Below are positions 52,101 to 57,699 of a stretch of DNA of 64,000 nt, piece by piece. Positions within the stretch are counted from its first letter, which is position 1. Each line of letters opens with the position of its first letter. The position numbers were made by a program, and so were the translations under genes. Origin of the DNA: Paragonimus westermani (lineage: Eukaryota; Platyhelminthes; Trematoda; Plagiorchiida; Troglotrematidae); the NCBI GenBank assembly GCA_008508345.1, contig QNGE01000748.1, positions 168,383-232,382 on the forward strand, written 5' to 3'. The notes beneath the pieces were generated by a model. The model was not told where the DNA came from, searched no databases, and saw only the letters and a program-made list of their open reading frames with translations.

Positions 52101-53892
52101 ACTTAGCGGGTGATTCTAATCGTCCGATCAGTGCTTAATTCAGTCAAGATCAAGTGCACTGGGATCATCGACATTCCAGATTTTCTGGTCGTCAGCGTAT
52201 GGAAGGGCTTTGCTGGTGATATTGTCCGGAAGGTCGTTGATGTAATTAAAAAACGGAAAATGACATAGCACTGGTCGCTGAAAAGCCTATGCAGAAATCG
52301 CGGAGAGAAACAAAAAGTCTGATTCGCTTTTAACCTAGAGAGTTGTATTCATAGGAGAGATAATCTAGCAAAGAACCACTTTTTGGATACCACGTGCTCC
52401 AAATTTGTGTAAAAGGGGGGCCGTGGGTTGGAAGCCGATCAAAGATGATAGCATCTGAGATGAGGCTGCTGTCTTCTGCCTCCGTCAGACTGCCCATGAA
52501 GATCAACAGGCTTACTGAGCCCAACAGAGTAGGAAGGAAGCCACGGTGGATGGAAGAATAAAGATGGTTCTGTAAGGATTTTTGAGTATGGCTTGCTCTA
52601 GTCGGCGCTTCATTGTCTTGCAAGAAATGTTAATAAGGCTGACTGACGGATAGAGATCCGGAGAGTGCCGGTCACTCGATTTGAAGATGGGTGTGTGTTT
52701 TGACTCTTTCCATGGAGCAGTGATAGCTAGTCCGGAGTGTCTACTTGAACATCTCATAGACGGGTTTTGTCAGAATAGCTGCTGATCCTTCGAGAATTTT
52801 CCGATGGGTGTTGATGAAGTTAGGTAGGTGGAAAACTAAACGAAAAATGTTTAGCGATAATGGGGCAATTGAAACTGCCCGAGGGCACTTAGGCGCGCCC
52901 TAACAATTTTCTACGCCTGTATGATATGGGCAGAGCGTCCTAACCTGTAACAGTAACTGGGAGAGCATTCGCTCCGAAGTGACCCGGCGTGATGTTGGCT
53001 ATAGATATATGGTTGGGGCATATGGGCTTAGTAAAATGCATAAGGCATGCGAGATCAAGCATTAACTGAGTGTGTACGACTTACAACAATCCGATATGAA
53101 ACTGCTGTAGGTCGTACACACTCAGTTAATGCAGTATGACGGAAACATATGTTCCCGTTATACTGCTGAAAACTATGAGCTAAACCGTGGTACATTCTTA
53201 TGGGTTTGTAACTTTTACGAACACCTTACGGAATGTCACAGACACCAGCCAGTGAAGTAGTAGTTCACCTCTGGCCACCCCGAACACCACACAAGATCCT
53301 TGGGTGAACGCGCGAGAAGCCCGGAAATAATTTATTATGGGTCACGTTATGTAAGCTTACGCCATAAGGACCAGGTACAGTAATCGTGCGGCACCAAGCA
53401 TGGGAGACGAAAGGGTGTATACACCCTTTCTCTATAGAGATATATGATCTAGGCAGTTAATGCAGCAGAAATGTGTTTATGTCGTAGGTGGTACAATATT
53501 ATGAAGTACACTAACATGCATATTAAGTGAACGTCAAACGATATGCTTTGGTTTGGCATTAAATGGCGCAAATGAACTTACTTTCCGGAATCATCTATAG
53601 AAACTGAGCGCACCACAAGAATATATCTCTTCTTGCCAACCTCTTCCTTCCAGTACACAGAGGCCTTGGAACTAGATGATACAGGTTGTCGTGGAGAAGA
53701 AGGTGAGTACCACTCAAGTACAGAGCCTTCTAGAGAAAGTGAGTAATAAACACACGTGAGCACTAAATTATCGCCCGTCTGTACAAATATTTGGCCGCTT
53801 TTATCTTTTCCTTCAATGCGTAAGTCAATAGCACCTGCAGAACTAACGATACACAAAATGACGGAAATGATCGCAAAACGCCGTATTTCCAT
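12871..53892 (-). CDS. NCAM/fasciclin II-like cell adhesion protein, 11 exons, probably GPI-anchored
   Basis: Joining 53892-53582, 40552-40163, 32311-32077, 31081-30925, 28889-28700, 28070-27858, 26083-25733, 19454-19316, 17308-17021, 14159-13893 and 13197-12871 gives an uninterrupted frame of 2868 nt (955 aa plus stop). The layout is a signal peptide (1-22), five Ig domains (about 24-131, 132-232, 235-350, 352-445 and 447-560), FN3 domains (about 573-650, 655-757 and 760-865), a low-complexity stalk, and a final hydrophobic run with no cytoplasmic tail. Five Ig plus FN3 with a lipid-anchor tail is the architecture of NCAM and insect fasciclin II, homophilic adhesion proteins of neurons and epithelia; function here is inferred from that. 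Every splice phase matches. The weakest junction is exon 7 to exon 8 (poor acceptor). The third FN3 is one more than the usual two. 5' UTR exons and promoter were not identified. Confidence 0.85.
13893..14159 (-). CDS. adhesion gene exon 10: FN3-3, first part
   Basis: The acceptor has a long pyrimidine tract (CTGCCGTTGCCTTGTAG), phase 0. VVQWETPLNGGLPIIGYRI is the B-C region with the FN3 Trp, and YYYLTNLDPDQVYQ is the E-F turn. The donor GTGGGC is weak but in phase 0 and followed by a stop in frame. Confidence 0.9.
15191..15715 (-). CDS. unidentified 174-aa ORF inside intron 9 of the adhesion gene
   Basis: ATG-started frame that stays open upstream to about 15782. I recognise no domain. The sequence includes HQSFFAHWMSPCPKSDC and a hydrophobic GLLTDFFLF. 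It does not look like an Ig or FN3 unit, so it is unlikely to be a missed adhesion exon. It may be a fragment of a nested gene, an unclassified element, or chance. Confidence 0.25.
   Translation of the reverse strand: MADSLYSVPLITNHSLMASYLVDPVKLFEKPLRNRNVKLLMANQVVPSRQHQSFFAHWMSPCPKSDCPASIQASDTNWVIFGNGFSGLLTDFFLFSLKIDRRWCYQRDTSQLTLDSYAMIPKTTSSSVYPLNQLNSNTSFTIKHERVGILSFVNIFIHRHDDDSPLRFLYQIHT
17021..17308 (-). CDS. adhesion gene exon 9: FN3-2
   Basis: The acceptor is GGTTACTCAG, phase 0. A clear FN3 body follows: DPPIHTGGMPPIGYELMY (B-C strands), GPGRWYGP, FRIHGLLGGIGYQVRLAA (E-F strands with the L-x-x-x-x-x-Y pattern) and SIVGSG. It ends RPGPVR before donor GTGAGT, phase 0. Confidence 0.9.
18266..18676 (+). 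repeat. full-length tRNA-headed SINE with hammerhead ribozyme, copy 1
   Basis: 411 bp, nearly identical to 29870-30281. There is a 5' unique part of about 165 bp. Then comes a tRNA-like head with an A box (TGGCGCAGTGG, 18451-18461) and a B box (GAGTTCAAATCC, 18494-18505), i.e. an internal pol III promoter. The hammerhead lies at 18524-18568, followed by a body with GCGATCAAATGTGAGTGATG and a 3' end CCGACTACTCATCAG. It is inserted in intron 8 in the orientation opposite to the host gene. No target-site duplication is obvious. Confidence 0.85.
18524..18568 (+). ncRNA. type I hammerhead ribozyme in SINE copy 1
   Basis: Stem I is GCACTA/TAGTGC. The core boxes CTGACGA and GAAA are intact. Stem II is GCTCT-AATG-AGATC (one mismatch against the paired AGAGC of other copies). 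Stem III is CTC/GAA with an ATC cleavage triplet. Short stem III and open stem I are as in Sm-alpha ribozymes of schistosomes. Activity as a monomer is doubtful. Confidence 0.75.
18683..18960 (+). repeat. unclassified interspersed repeat, copy 1
   Basis: Shares ordered blocks with 38655-38890 and more weakly 41763-41960: CATCA..AGCAATA..T.AGTGGTTC, a G/A-rich middle, and a 3' block CCTTGCAAACAA followed by ACCGAGCT. No coding capacity or terminal repeats seen. Confidence 0.5.
19316..19454 (-). CDS. adhesion gene exon 8: end of FN3-1, start of FN3-2
   Basis: The frame reads DCEHRVPLRLRNL, then RYNIGFLSVVSGAPNG, the E to G strands of an FN3 domain, and begins the A strand of FN3-2 (LRATYLL). 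The chosen acceptor (GTATGCAAAG) has a poor pyrimidine tract but is the only upstream AG that keeps phase with exon 7. The donor is GTCAGT, phase 0. The 5' boundary is the least certain in the gene. Confidence 0.65.
19760..19840 (+). repeat. SINE 3'-end fragment
   Basis: Contains CAAATGTGAGTGTTGGTCAAC and ends CCCCGACTACTCATCAG, exactly as the 3' end of the full-length SINE copies. Confidence 0.75.
20319..20462 (+). repeat. SINE 5'/head fragment preceded by an inverted 3' piece
   Basis: 20319-20345 resembles the SINE body in minus orientation (ATTCACATTTGATTGCAACC). 20362-20462 is the region before and through the A box in plus orientation (GCGTTCAAATTTGATGGTTC to GTTGCCTCACG). This is the third inverted SINE junction in the window. 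Confidence 0.6.
20680..22396 (+). other. coding-like patch of unknown identity on the plus strand inside intron 7
   Basis: Three successive plus-strand open stretches with protein-like composition lie at 20680-20959 (preceded by an acceptor-like GGATATTTCTTTCCAG), 21426-21716 and 22163-22396. The first is Cys-containing (ECIGRTRPECLPECK). The second includes KSNPYVVCWREFLELEDR. The third is helical with DQMKRELSTN. I recognise no family. They may be exons of a nested gene or the remains of one transposon ORF. Confidence 0.3.
23410..23760 (-). other. 116-aa ORF in intron 7, possible optional exon of the adhesion gene
   Basis: Minus-strand frame with a faint FN3/cytokine-receptor look (RANISAYSDVATVSG near the end, LVNYTC in the middle). 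Plausible flanking splice sites (GTGATTCAG upstream; CAG/GTGTTAG downstream) would make it a phase 1-1 cassette. It does not fit the phase 2 junction between exons 7 and 8, so I left it out of the gene model. Confidence 0.25.
24230..24760 (+). mobile_element. RTE-like non-LTR reverse transcriptase remnant
   Basis: In one frame the plus strand reads HFRSAGESPGKIYLFSQIG then LPTIVIFNEHKGAFDSVD, matching the FRPGR..DQIF.LRQI and PTIVVF.D.KGAFDSVD blocks of RTE-class reverse transcriptases. About 290 bp later RLTDIDHTGG stands where RLTDLDYADD is expected, so the catalytic Asp pair is lost. Several stops lie between. Oriented against the host gene. Confidence 0.6.
24885..25092 (+). repeat. degraded SINE copy
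   Basis: A-box region TGGCGCAGTGATCAACACGG (24904-24923), weak B box (AAATCCAAATCCC), a ruined hammerhead segment, and the 3' body ending GTGATGTTCAAATTA. Confidence 0.6.
25733..26083 (-). CDS. adhesion gene exon 7: rest of Ig5 and first half of FN3-1
   Basis: The exon completes the split Trp and continues TWYRRGEQIL. The Ig5 F-strand Cys is in EYVCKATN. ERASVPGQP marks the passage to FN3-1, which is divergent here and lacks the usual B-strand Trp. The donor GTGAGA follows ISQI, phase 2. Several N-glycosylation sequons are visible. Confidence 0.85.
27858..28070 (-). CDS. adhesion gene exon 6: end of Ig4 and start of Ig5
   Basis: The acceptor has a strong pyrimidine tract (CCCTTCTCTACTCTTCTAG). 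The exon starts by completing Thr428, then HQDTWNYTCYAHN gives the F-strand Cys of Ig4. Ig5 begins after IQVMQRP, with its first Cys in NLTCGSFG. The donor is GTCAGT, phase 2, splitting a Trp codon. Confidence 0.9.
28700..28889 (-). CDS. adhesion gene exon 5: first part of Ig4
   Basis: The acceptor (CATCATCCAATCAG) supplies GT to complete Gly365. Then DSVTVQC (first Cys), an unusual LELYYQRLYSN in the C-strand where Trp is normally found, and the E-strand NLYLTIHNT follow. The donor is GTGAGT, phase 2. Confidence 0.85.
29538..29722 (+). repeat. degraded SINE copy
   Basis: CTAATGTGAGGTCA head, a hammerhead remnant GGAGCGAAACTCGATCTAGTGC with the 5' half lost, and the body CTGCAATCAAATATGAAC. 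It abuts the opposing copy at 29723. Confidence 0.6.
29723..29850 (-). repeat. SINE 3' half in minus orientation, tail to tail with the previous copy
   Basis: Read on the minus strand it starts with the hammerhead (29841-29798) and runs through AGGCTGGCTGGAAAG to GCGATCAAATGTGAGTGATGG. With 29538-29722 it forms an inverted pair, as at 8895-9108. Confidence 0.75.
29798..29841 (-). ncRNA. hammerhead ribozyme with fully paired stem II
   Basis: Minus strand: stem I GCTCTA/TAGTGC (one mismatch), box CTGACGG (last A changed to G), stem II GCTCT-AATC-AGAGC perfect, GAAA intact, stem III CTC/GAG, cleavage triplet GTC. It is closest to the family consensus in stems II and III. Confidence 0.7.
29870..30281 (+). 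repeat. full-length tRNA-headed SINE with hammerhead ribozyme, copy 2
   Basis: Differs from copy 1 at roughly a dozen positions by eye, including the A box (TGACGCAGTGG). Same length, 5' start (CAGGTTTAATGAG) and 3' end (CTACTCATCAG). Such similarity between two intronic copies 11 kb apart implies recent retroposition. It lies in intron 4, next to the older inverted SINE pair. Confidence 0.85.
30129..30173 (+). ncRNA. type I hammerhead ribozyme in SINE copy 2
   Basis: Same sequence as in copy 1: GCACTA/TAGTGC stem I, CTGACGA and GAAA boxes intact, stem II with the same single mismatch (AGATC) and ATC cleavage triplet. The shared changes define a subfamily. Confidence 0.75.
30306..30329. repeat. 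TA/GTAT microsatellite
   Basis: Runs of ATATATGTATGTATGTATATATA. Confidence 0.8.
30925..31081 (-). CDS. adhesion gene exon 4: end of Ig3 and linker to Ig4
   Basis: The acceptor ACTTAATTTTAG is followed by DSDIYICRA, the F-strand of Ig3 with its second Cys, then ARLQINVTLPP and the start of Ig4. The donor is GTACG, phase 1. This small exon has no long ORF of its own; it is recognised by exact phase fit and by completing Ig3. Confidence 0.85.
32077..32311 (-). CDS. adhesion gene exon 3: first part of Ig3
   Basis: The acceptor is CACTGCATAG. The exon carries the B-strand Cys in YLQC, the NPPPTVRWY C-strand and the E-strand TLRIARAQFPE, then stops just before the F-strand. The donor is GTTAGT, phase 0. 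Confidence 0.9.
34391..34590 (+). repeat. diverged SINE copy with degraded hammerhead
   Basis: A box region ATGGAGTAGTGGTCAACACGG, B box GCAGTTTTAGTCCC, then 34486-34530 with TTGATGAGCTCTAGCAAGAG and CAAAA in place of GAAA. Helical pairing is retained but two core boxes are mutated. It is in intron 2. Confidence 0.7.
38655..38890 (+). repeat. unclassified interspersed repeat, copy 2
   Basis: Begins with a CATCAT run (38669-38683), then AGCAATACATCAGTGGTTC, a purine-rich middle and CACCTTGCAAACAACACAACC. Aligns by eye with 18683-18960. Confidence 0.5.
40163..40552 (-). CDS. adhesion gene exon 2: end of Ig1 and all of Ig2
   Basis: The acceptor (TTATCTGTTCAG) adds G to complete Lys104, then YTC closes Ig1. 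Ig2 has its first Cys (residue 168, VTIRC) and Trp (IDWRF), but the second Cys of the domain is Val215 (in GIYTVIAR; codon at 40219-40221). The canonical disulfide therefore cannot form in Ig2. The donor is GTGAGT, phase 2. Confidence 0.9.
41763..41960 (+). repeat. unclassified interspersed repeat, copy 3 (diverged)
   Basis: Shares CGATGCTTAAATG, AAATAAAAAAGGAAG and GTGCTTACACTTTGCAAACAA with copies 1 and 2. Confidence 0.4.
41985..42050 (-). repeat. 3'-UTR fragment of the CR1-like element
   Basis: GTGTAGCACGGCTCTTAAGGG and what follows match the complement of the CR1-like 3' UTR at 63765-63820 and the same segment near 54990. Confidence 0.45.
42578..42593. repeat. CT microsatellite
   Basis: Uninterrupted CT dinucleotide run. 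Confidence 0.9.
43030..46230 (+). mobile_element. degenerate Ty3/gypsy LTR retrotransposon, protease to integrase
   Basis: The order on the plus strand is protease, reverse transcriptase, RNase H and integrase. The protease D-S/T-G reads GHG at 43316-43324. RT reads from about 43450 to 44360: HHIRTEGSLVSARPR, FGLTNITQTFQ, and the catalytic Y-x-D-D replaced by YLNG at 44192-44203. RNase H contains VVTDALGTVVGVLLQQ, FTVLSDHKLSVYP and VTDALSRI (44590-44970). Integrase contains VNHFTRWPETTPLLGF and KVVTTIRTSC (45410-45580), an HH-less broken middle, and the C-terminal CSHVFIHADRSSKPLQSPY near 45945. The sequence resembles the CsRn1-type gypsy lineage of flukes. Stops and frameshifts throughout; LTRs were not found. 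It lies in intron 1, antisense to the host gene. Confidence 0.85.
46731..47900 (-). mobile_element. Penelope-like element C: RT core to GIY-YIG
   Basis: Minus strand: the RT palm reads WRRFVGDTFVI where the family has YVDDTF (47633-47650, first catalytic Asp lost). A thumb segment follows with RKLTRFGRYS in a shifted frame. Then comes a GIY-YIG start RVYEIRCGDCDVVCLGESSRQLKVR at about 46960-47070, in which the C..C and the G-E-S/T-x-R core are still readable. Frameshifted and dead. Confidence 0.75.
47806..47832. repeat. TA microsatellite
   Basis: ATATATGCCATATATATATATG run. Confidence 0.8.
48571..49134 (+). mobile_element. Penelope-like element, N-terminal RT part
   Basis: The plus strand shows RELKPDKGSGAFVIEKNADV (48590-48650), STYHRLTCWLIVVLNLPK near 48880-48940, and MCSVEVQSLFSNVSLQKPVD near 49015-49075. 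These are the first RT blocks of Penelope-like elements (PDKGSG.VV, Y.LAK.L, SFDV.SLFTNVP). These are just the blocks missing from the minus-strand piece at 46731-47900. Confidence 0.75.
49134..49211 (-). repeat. inverted copy of the Penelope-like segment 48571-48648
   Basis: The complement of 49134-49211 repeats 48571-48648 with about ten differences (shared: CAATCGTCAAGAGAGCTAAA, GGATAAGGG, GGAGCC). The two arms are about 485 bp apart. Confidence 0.8.
49740..51300 (-). mobile_element. second degenerate Ty3/gypsy: RNase H to integrase
   Basis: Minus strand: an RNase H/connector trace (STLTAEFIPKELMH near 50900) and the zinc-binding/linker part of integrase (ILDELRDSHPGHRKNE near 50640-50690). 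The catalytic core has TLVIDNGSVFAGGEFADFI (about 50255-50310) and, in another frame, NSSANGLAQLSIQTRKKLLKE (about 50155-50215). SPAEL lies near 50040. The D-N-G and A/S-N-G-L-A motifs are diagnostic of gypsy integrases. Its sequence differs from the 43-46 kb copy, so it is another lineage. Confidence 0.7.
51790..52790 (-). mobile_element. CR1-like non-LTR element fragment, RT domain
   Basis: Minus strand: SVSLINISCKTMKRRLEQAIL (52560-52650), LTEAEDSSLISDAIIFD near 52430-52490, and INDLPDNITSKALPYADDQ with the catalytic YADD at 52188-52199. A later thumb trace with DLRKDLRIRSLF follows. At least three frame changes. Same family as the copies at 54.7-57.7 kb and 61.5-63.8 kb. Confidence 0.8.
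52085..52106. repeat. short perfect hairpin inside the CR1 fragment
   Basis: CTAAGTGACA, two bases, then its exact complement TGTCACTTAG. Probably chance or local duplication. Confidence 0.6.
53059..53132. repeat. 22-bp perfect inverted repeat with 30-bp loop
   Basis: 53059-53080 is exactly complementary to 53111-53132 (arms start GCATTAACTGAGTG). Pairing continues a few bases inward after one mismatch. The predicted stem-loop is about 74 nt, the size of a small hairpin RNA precursor. It sits 450 bp downstream of exon 1 in intron 1. Confidence 0.85.
53131..53166. repeat. 36-bp near-perfect palindrome adjoining the previous hairpin
   Basis: GCAGTATGACGGAAACAT is followed by its complement with two mismatched pairs, centred on ATAT. 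It shares its first two bases with the right arm of the preceding inverted repeat. Confidence 0.8.
53409..53440. repeat. two abutting perfect palindromes
   Basis: 53409-53430 (half-site GAAAGGGTGTA) and 53429-53440 (TCTCTATAGAGA) are each perfectly self-complementary and overlap by two bases. Confidence 0.85.
53582..53892 (-). CDS. adhesion gene exon 1: signal peptide and first half of Ig1
   Basis: The ATG at 53892 opens a signal peptide (MEIRRF, then a hydrophobic core, cleavage probably after SSAGA). The first Ig domain follows, with its B-strand Cys in NLVLTC and the C-strand Trp in LEWYS. The exon ends with the IDDSGK motif that precedes the F-strand Cys. The donor is GTAAGT, phase 2. 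The missing Y-x-C comes from exon 2, 13 kb away, which completes the Lys codon and continues YTC. Confidence 0.9.
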
Positions 53893-54699
53893 TTATTTTG
53901 AAAAGCCACTATTTTCTTACCTTACACTGTAGAGAACTAAAACAATACTGCCCTAACACCAATAAGTTCATCACTGATTGTACAATCTTCACTATACAGG
54001 TTCAGCGTTTTGCATAGCATTTTTACAGCATAATTCTAATTTTTTCTCACATTTTTACCTTCTTCAATTTCACATGTACACTCCCTTAAAACATGTGAGT
54101 TGATTCACTTAACGAAATACACACTTCGAAGGTCGCGAGCCCTGTGTTCTCTCTCTGCGATCGTTGTCACGTGTGTAAGAATTTTGGGAGAGTTAACAGC
54201 TGACGGAATCCGCTTTTATTTCAGCGCCTTCCCAAATTCAGCGGTCGTCGGAATTATCTCCGTTGTGACTACTAAAGTTGCGTAGAACTGTACGACAGAT
54301 CGATTGTATACTACTTTCCGTGGTCTGGAACTCTAAATGACTCACCTTCACGAACTACTGTGAGTCAGTTGTTTTCATTGTTTATCACTTTTTTATTTTG
54401 TATTCACACCTGGACTGTATATAGCGTTTAGATCCACTACACATGCTCAACTGAATTTCGATCAGTTCTTAGAATAAATGTGGTTAAACCAGGAATAGTC
54501 CAGTTTCTTGCGCTAATGGAACTGAGAACATCCAGTTTTAAAACGAAAGATTTTCAAAGATATTTGCGAGTCATACATAAGTACGAGATGAGAGACCGGC
54601 TCGATCTCAACTGAGTTTCACTTACCTGAATAGCAGTCATTAGAAGCAAACTAAAGTAATGCTCTCGGGGATTACTGTAAGTATCACGAACATAGTAGA

Positions 54700-55020
54700 A
54701 TTACGAACCTAAGGGTGTCTCAAGTGAGTGGGATTCTGATAGCACCTCAAAACTTTCCTTAGAAGAGCAGTTAACCACACCTGATGGTAGACCGTTCCAC
54801 TGATTACTAACCAGGTAGGAGAAGAACTGTTGCAAGAGAAGCTCCGAGGTAGAGGCTTGTGTAGATCCTTGTTTTCAGCAACTTCTACGCGGGTTCGAGG
54901 CTGGGGGCCCAAAGTACGCAGAATCAGTTAGTTAGTTTGTTTCGATGTGCGACGGTTTTCTATTGGCCTGAAAGGCATTCAATGAAAACAGTGTGCAGCA
55001 CCGCTCTTGAGGGTTGTAGG
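54700..55020 (-). mobile_element. CR1-like 3' UTR joined to a second partial C-terminal copy
   Basis: On the minus strand the 3' UTR of the neighbouring element (CCTCAAGAGCGGTGCTGCAC) leads at about 54910 directly into LGPQPRTRVEVAENKDLHKP and FFSYLVSNQWNGLPSGVV. That is the C-terminal end of a CR1-like RT protein (RTRG..L, FF..RV...WN.LP). A similar junction exists at 63830-63945. Confidence 0.65.
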
Positions 55021-55069
55021 GAGTACCAAGAAGTGAGTGAAGCAATTATCTAGCAAAGCAGAGTAAATA

Positions 55070-56680
55070 ACTAATTCAACAGTAGCTTAAGTAAGTGGGA
55101 ACCCAGTGCCACTCTGAGATGATTTTAGAAGAGCAGCTAACAGCACCTAACGGGAGGTCGCTCAAGTTGCTAACTCTGTAAAAAAAGACCTGCTACCTAA
55201 GGAAGGTCCGGGTTAGAAGTTTATAGAGCTTCTTGTCGTGACCTCTACGATTATTATTATCACCCAATGAGATAAAAAATTGCTGTGCGATTCATGTGTA
55301 AAAGGGAAATTGTGTGAGAATTATTTCACCGCGGAGTATTCGAAATTCAAGAATTCTGAGGCGAGATTCGTAAGAGAGATGTCGTAAGCCGGTGACAATT
55401 TTGGTGGTTACTCGCTGGAGATGTTCGATAGTAGACACATCCGTATTCAGAACAGTGCAAACGACTGGATTGGCGGAATGACCTTATATAGACTCGGTGA
55501 AACGTCTAAAAGACGTGCCTGTCTACGCGGAGGAGGGATCTTTTCATCATCCAAGGAGCCATAAATCCCCTTTTGGCGACCATCCGGTGGTGGCGAAGGA
55601 AAGATAAGCCCAACGACAGCTAAATCTGTAGGTCCTTCTTGAGGTCACCTTTCGCGATGTCTACTGCATTCTGTGCACTTTGCATCACGAATGTGTTCCC
55701 GGAGTCTCCAGAGAGCGACATATGTGTGCACACTTGCAGTCATCTAAAGAAACACTCCAGTTATCTGACTAGCACTTAATACGGTCACTCTCGCGCATTG
55801 CAGATTTTCGAATCATCAGTATAAAGGAAGGCTTTGCTAACAATTAGGTCGAAAAGATCATTGATGTATATCAGAAACAACGGTAAAACAACCACCGATC
55901 ATTGAAGAACTCCTGTGGAGACCGGGAATGGGAACAAAGACATGATCCGGTTTTTACTCTGGAAGTACCGTTGCCAAGTAAAGAAGCAATCCCGCGGCGA
56001 ACCTTCCCTTGGATACCATAGGCTTCTAGTTCACTTACCAGGGGACCGTGTGGGGCATGGTTGAAGGCTTTGGCAAAGTCGAAGAAGATAGCATCTGAGA
56101 TATGACCATTGTCTACTGTCTCCGTTAGGCTATCCATGAGGATTAACATATCTGTTATGCATGACCGATCGGAAAGAAAGCCATGCTGAGCCGGAGAGAT
56201 GTTATCTGAGAAGAATTGCTTGAGGATGGCGCGTTTTGACAGGCGCCTCCCTATCTTGCATGAGGTGCTGGTGAGGCTGACCGGCCGACAACAAGCTACA
56301 GAATGACGATCGCCTGCCCTAAGTACGGTTGTGAAAATGACCTCTTCCCATACGTCCAGAAAAGTGTCGGTCCGAAGTGTCTGATTGGGTGGATTATGGA
56401 GGGCTACCCCAAACCATGACTAGATTGCTTGAGGATCAGTAGATGGGTCACGTCAGTTTCCACTGCATGGTAAGGGTTGACCTTAAACAGACATGTTGAA
56501 CATGGAGCACAAATGAACCGGCCGTCGTGAGGGGTATTGAAGGTTTCCGTGCAGCAAAGTCGGGCGCCAGGTTGACGGAGCAACAATCCAGACTGCTGAA
56601 TACAATTACCTGAACACATTTTTTGTATCTTTTGATCGCGTTGACGAATTTCCGCTTACACTTGTTCCACACAATGTAAA
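55070..56680 (-). mobile_element. CR1-like element, RT domain and C-terminal end
   Basis: Minus strand: a linker with KRYKKCVQ (about 56620) and the RT palm with HISDAIFFDFAKAFNH and LEAYGIQGKV (55990-56110). Next are LFLIYINDLFDLIVSKAFLY and the catalytic YTDD at 55812-55823. The end is RRGHDKKLYKLLTRTF and FFYRVSNLSDLP at 55100-55240. Many frame changes; not functional. Confidence 0.8.
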
Positions 56681-57149
56681 AGGCTTCTAGGCTTTACGGC
56701 TTACCCGTTAGATCCTACTTAGAGAATAGATGAAAACGTACATAAAGAAGGCGAGTATGTTGCTTGGAAGTGGTTCACGAGAGCAGGACTACCATAGTAT
56801 GCAAATGATAAATGCCTCACCCGTTTTGTTATTGGCAGATCTAAAAAATGGTAGTTGGAATTCTCTGAGTCATGTACGAGACTATGTAATTTGAAATGTC
56901 CCTGGAGTGTTAAACTTTGCATTCTAGAAATTTTGGAATGAAATATTTTATATACCTTCTAGAAACCAACCACAGGTAAAGACGAAAGTTAATTGCAAAT
57001 TGCCACACTGCTCCAAAGGTTATTTTGTTATTCCTGCCTCTACCCGATGGACTTCATTCGCAATAAGTGTATGAAACAAGTGTCTGTCGTGGAGCGTGCC
57101 ATGTAAGTAGTTCGGCATGCTGTGCCCAGGCCCTTTCATAGATTACCGT

Positions 57150-57690
57150 TGTCTAAGACGTCGGAAGTCCGTAAGCACAGTGCTCATGAGAAAGAGCTAC
57201 GCAGCTGTGTTTCGGTGCCCTCGGGTCACCTATAATAGGAAGGTGGGAGAAACGCTCATCAGACAAGAGACTGTCCAGAGAGGCAAGATTGACTTCGCCA
57301 TCGACTGCGATGCTTGCCGGCCAACAGTAAGTAAGGAGCAAGAAACCTGTCAGGACTAGGAACTTGGAGTTTGAGCAAGAGTGGGTCACATTCCTTTGGG
57401 GATGTGAATTTCCCTACGATAGTTGATACTGCGGACTTCTGGCTTGAAAAGACAGCACGGCCTATTATACGTCCACCGGGGGATACCATTCGGTATGGTA
57501 AGCATGCTGTTCCTTATCACTTTTATCTGTGGACAGCCAGGTTGCTGTGAAATCAAGGATGTCGGGGTCAGTATCGTGGACCAGTTTTCTGATTTCTTGC
57601 AGTTTATCTGAAGGGTTCAGACAGTTAGCACGCACGCACCTGAAGGCCAACTCCTCATTCGGAAGGGTTCGATAAAGAAGGAGCAGCACG
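57150..57690 (-). mobile_element. CR1-like element, endonuclease domain
   Basis: Three overlapping minus frames together give the apurinic-type endonuclease: IRKLVHDTDPDILDFTATWLS, KFTSPKECDPLLLKLQVPS, and LASLDSLLSDERFSHLPIIGDPRAPK. The G-D-F-N motif reads GDPR and the usual I-T-E-T-W Glu reads Ala, so two catalytic positions are lost. Likely the 5' part of the element at 55.07-56.68 kb. Confidence 0.75.
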
Positions 57691-57699
57691 AGAAAAAGC

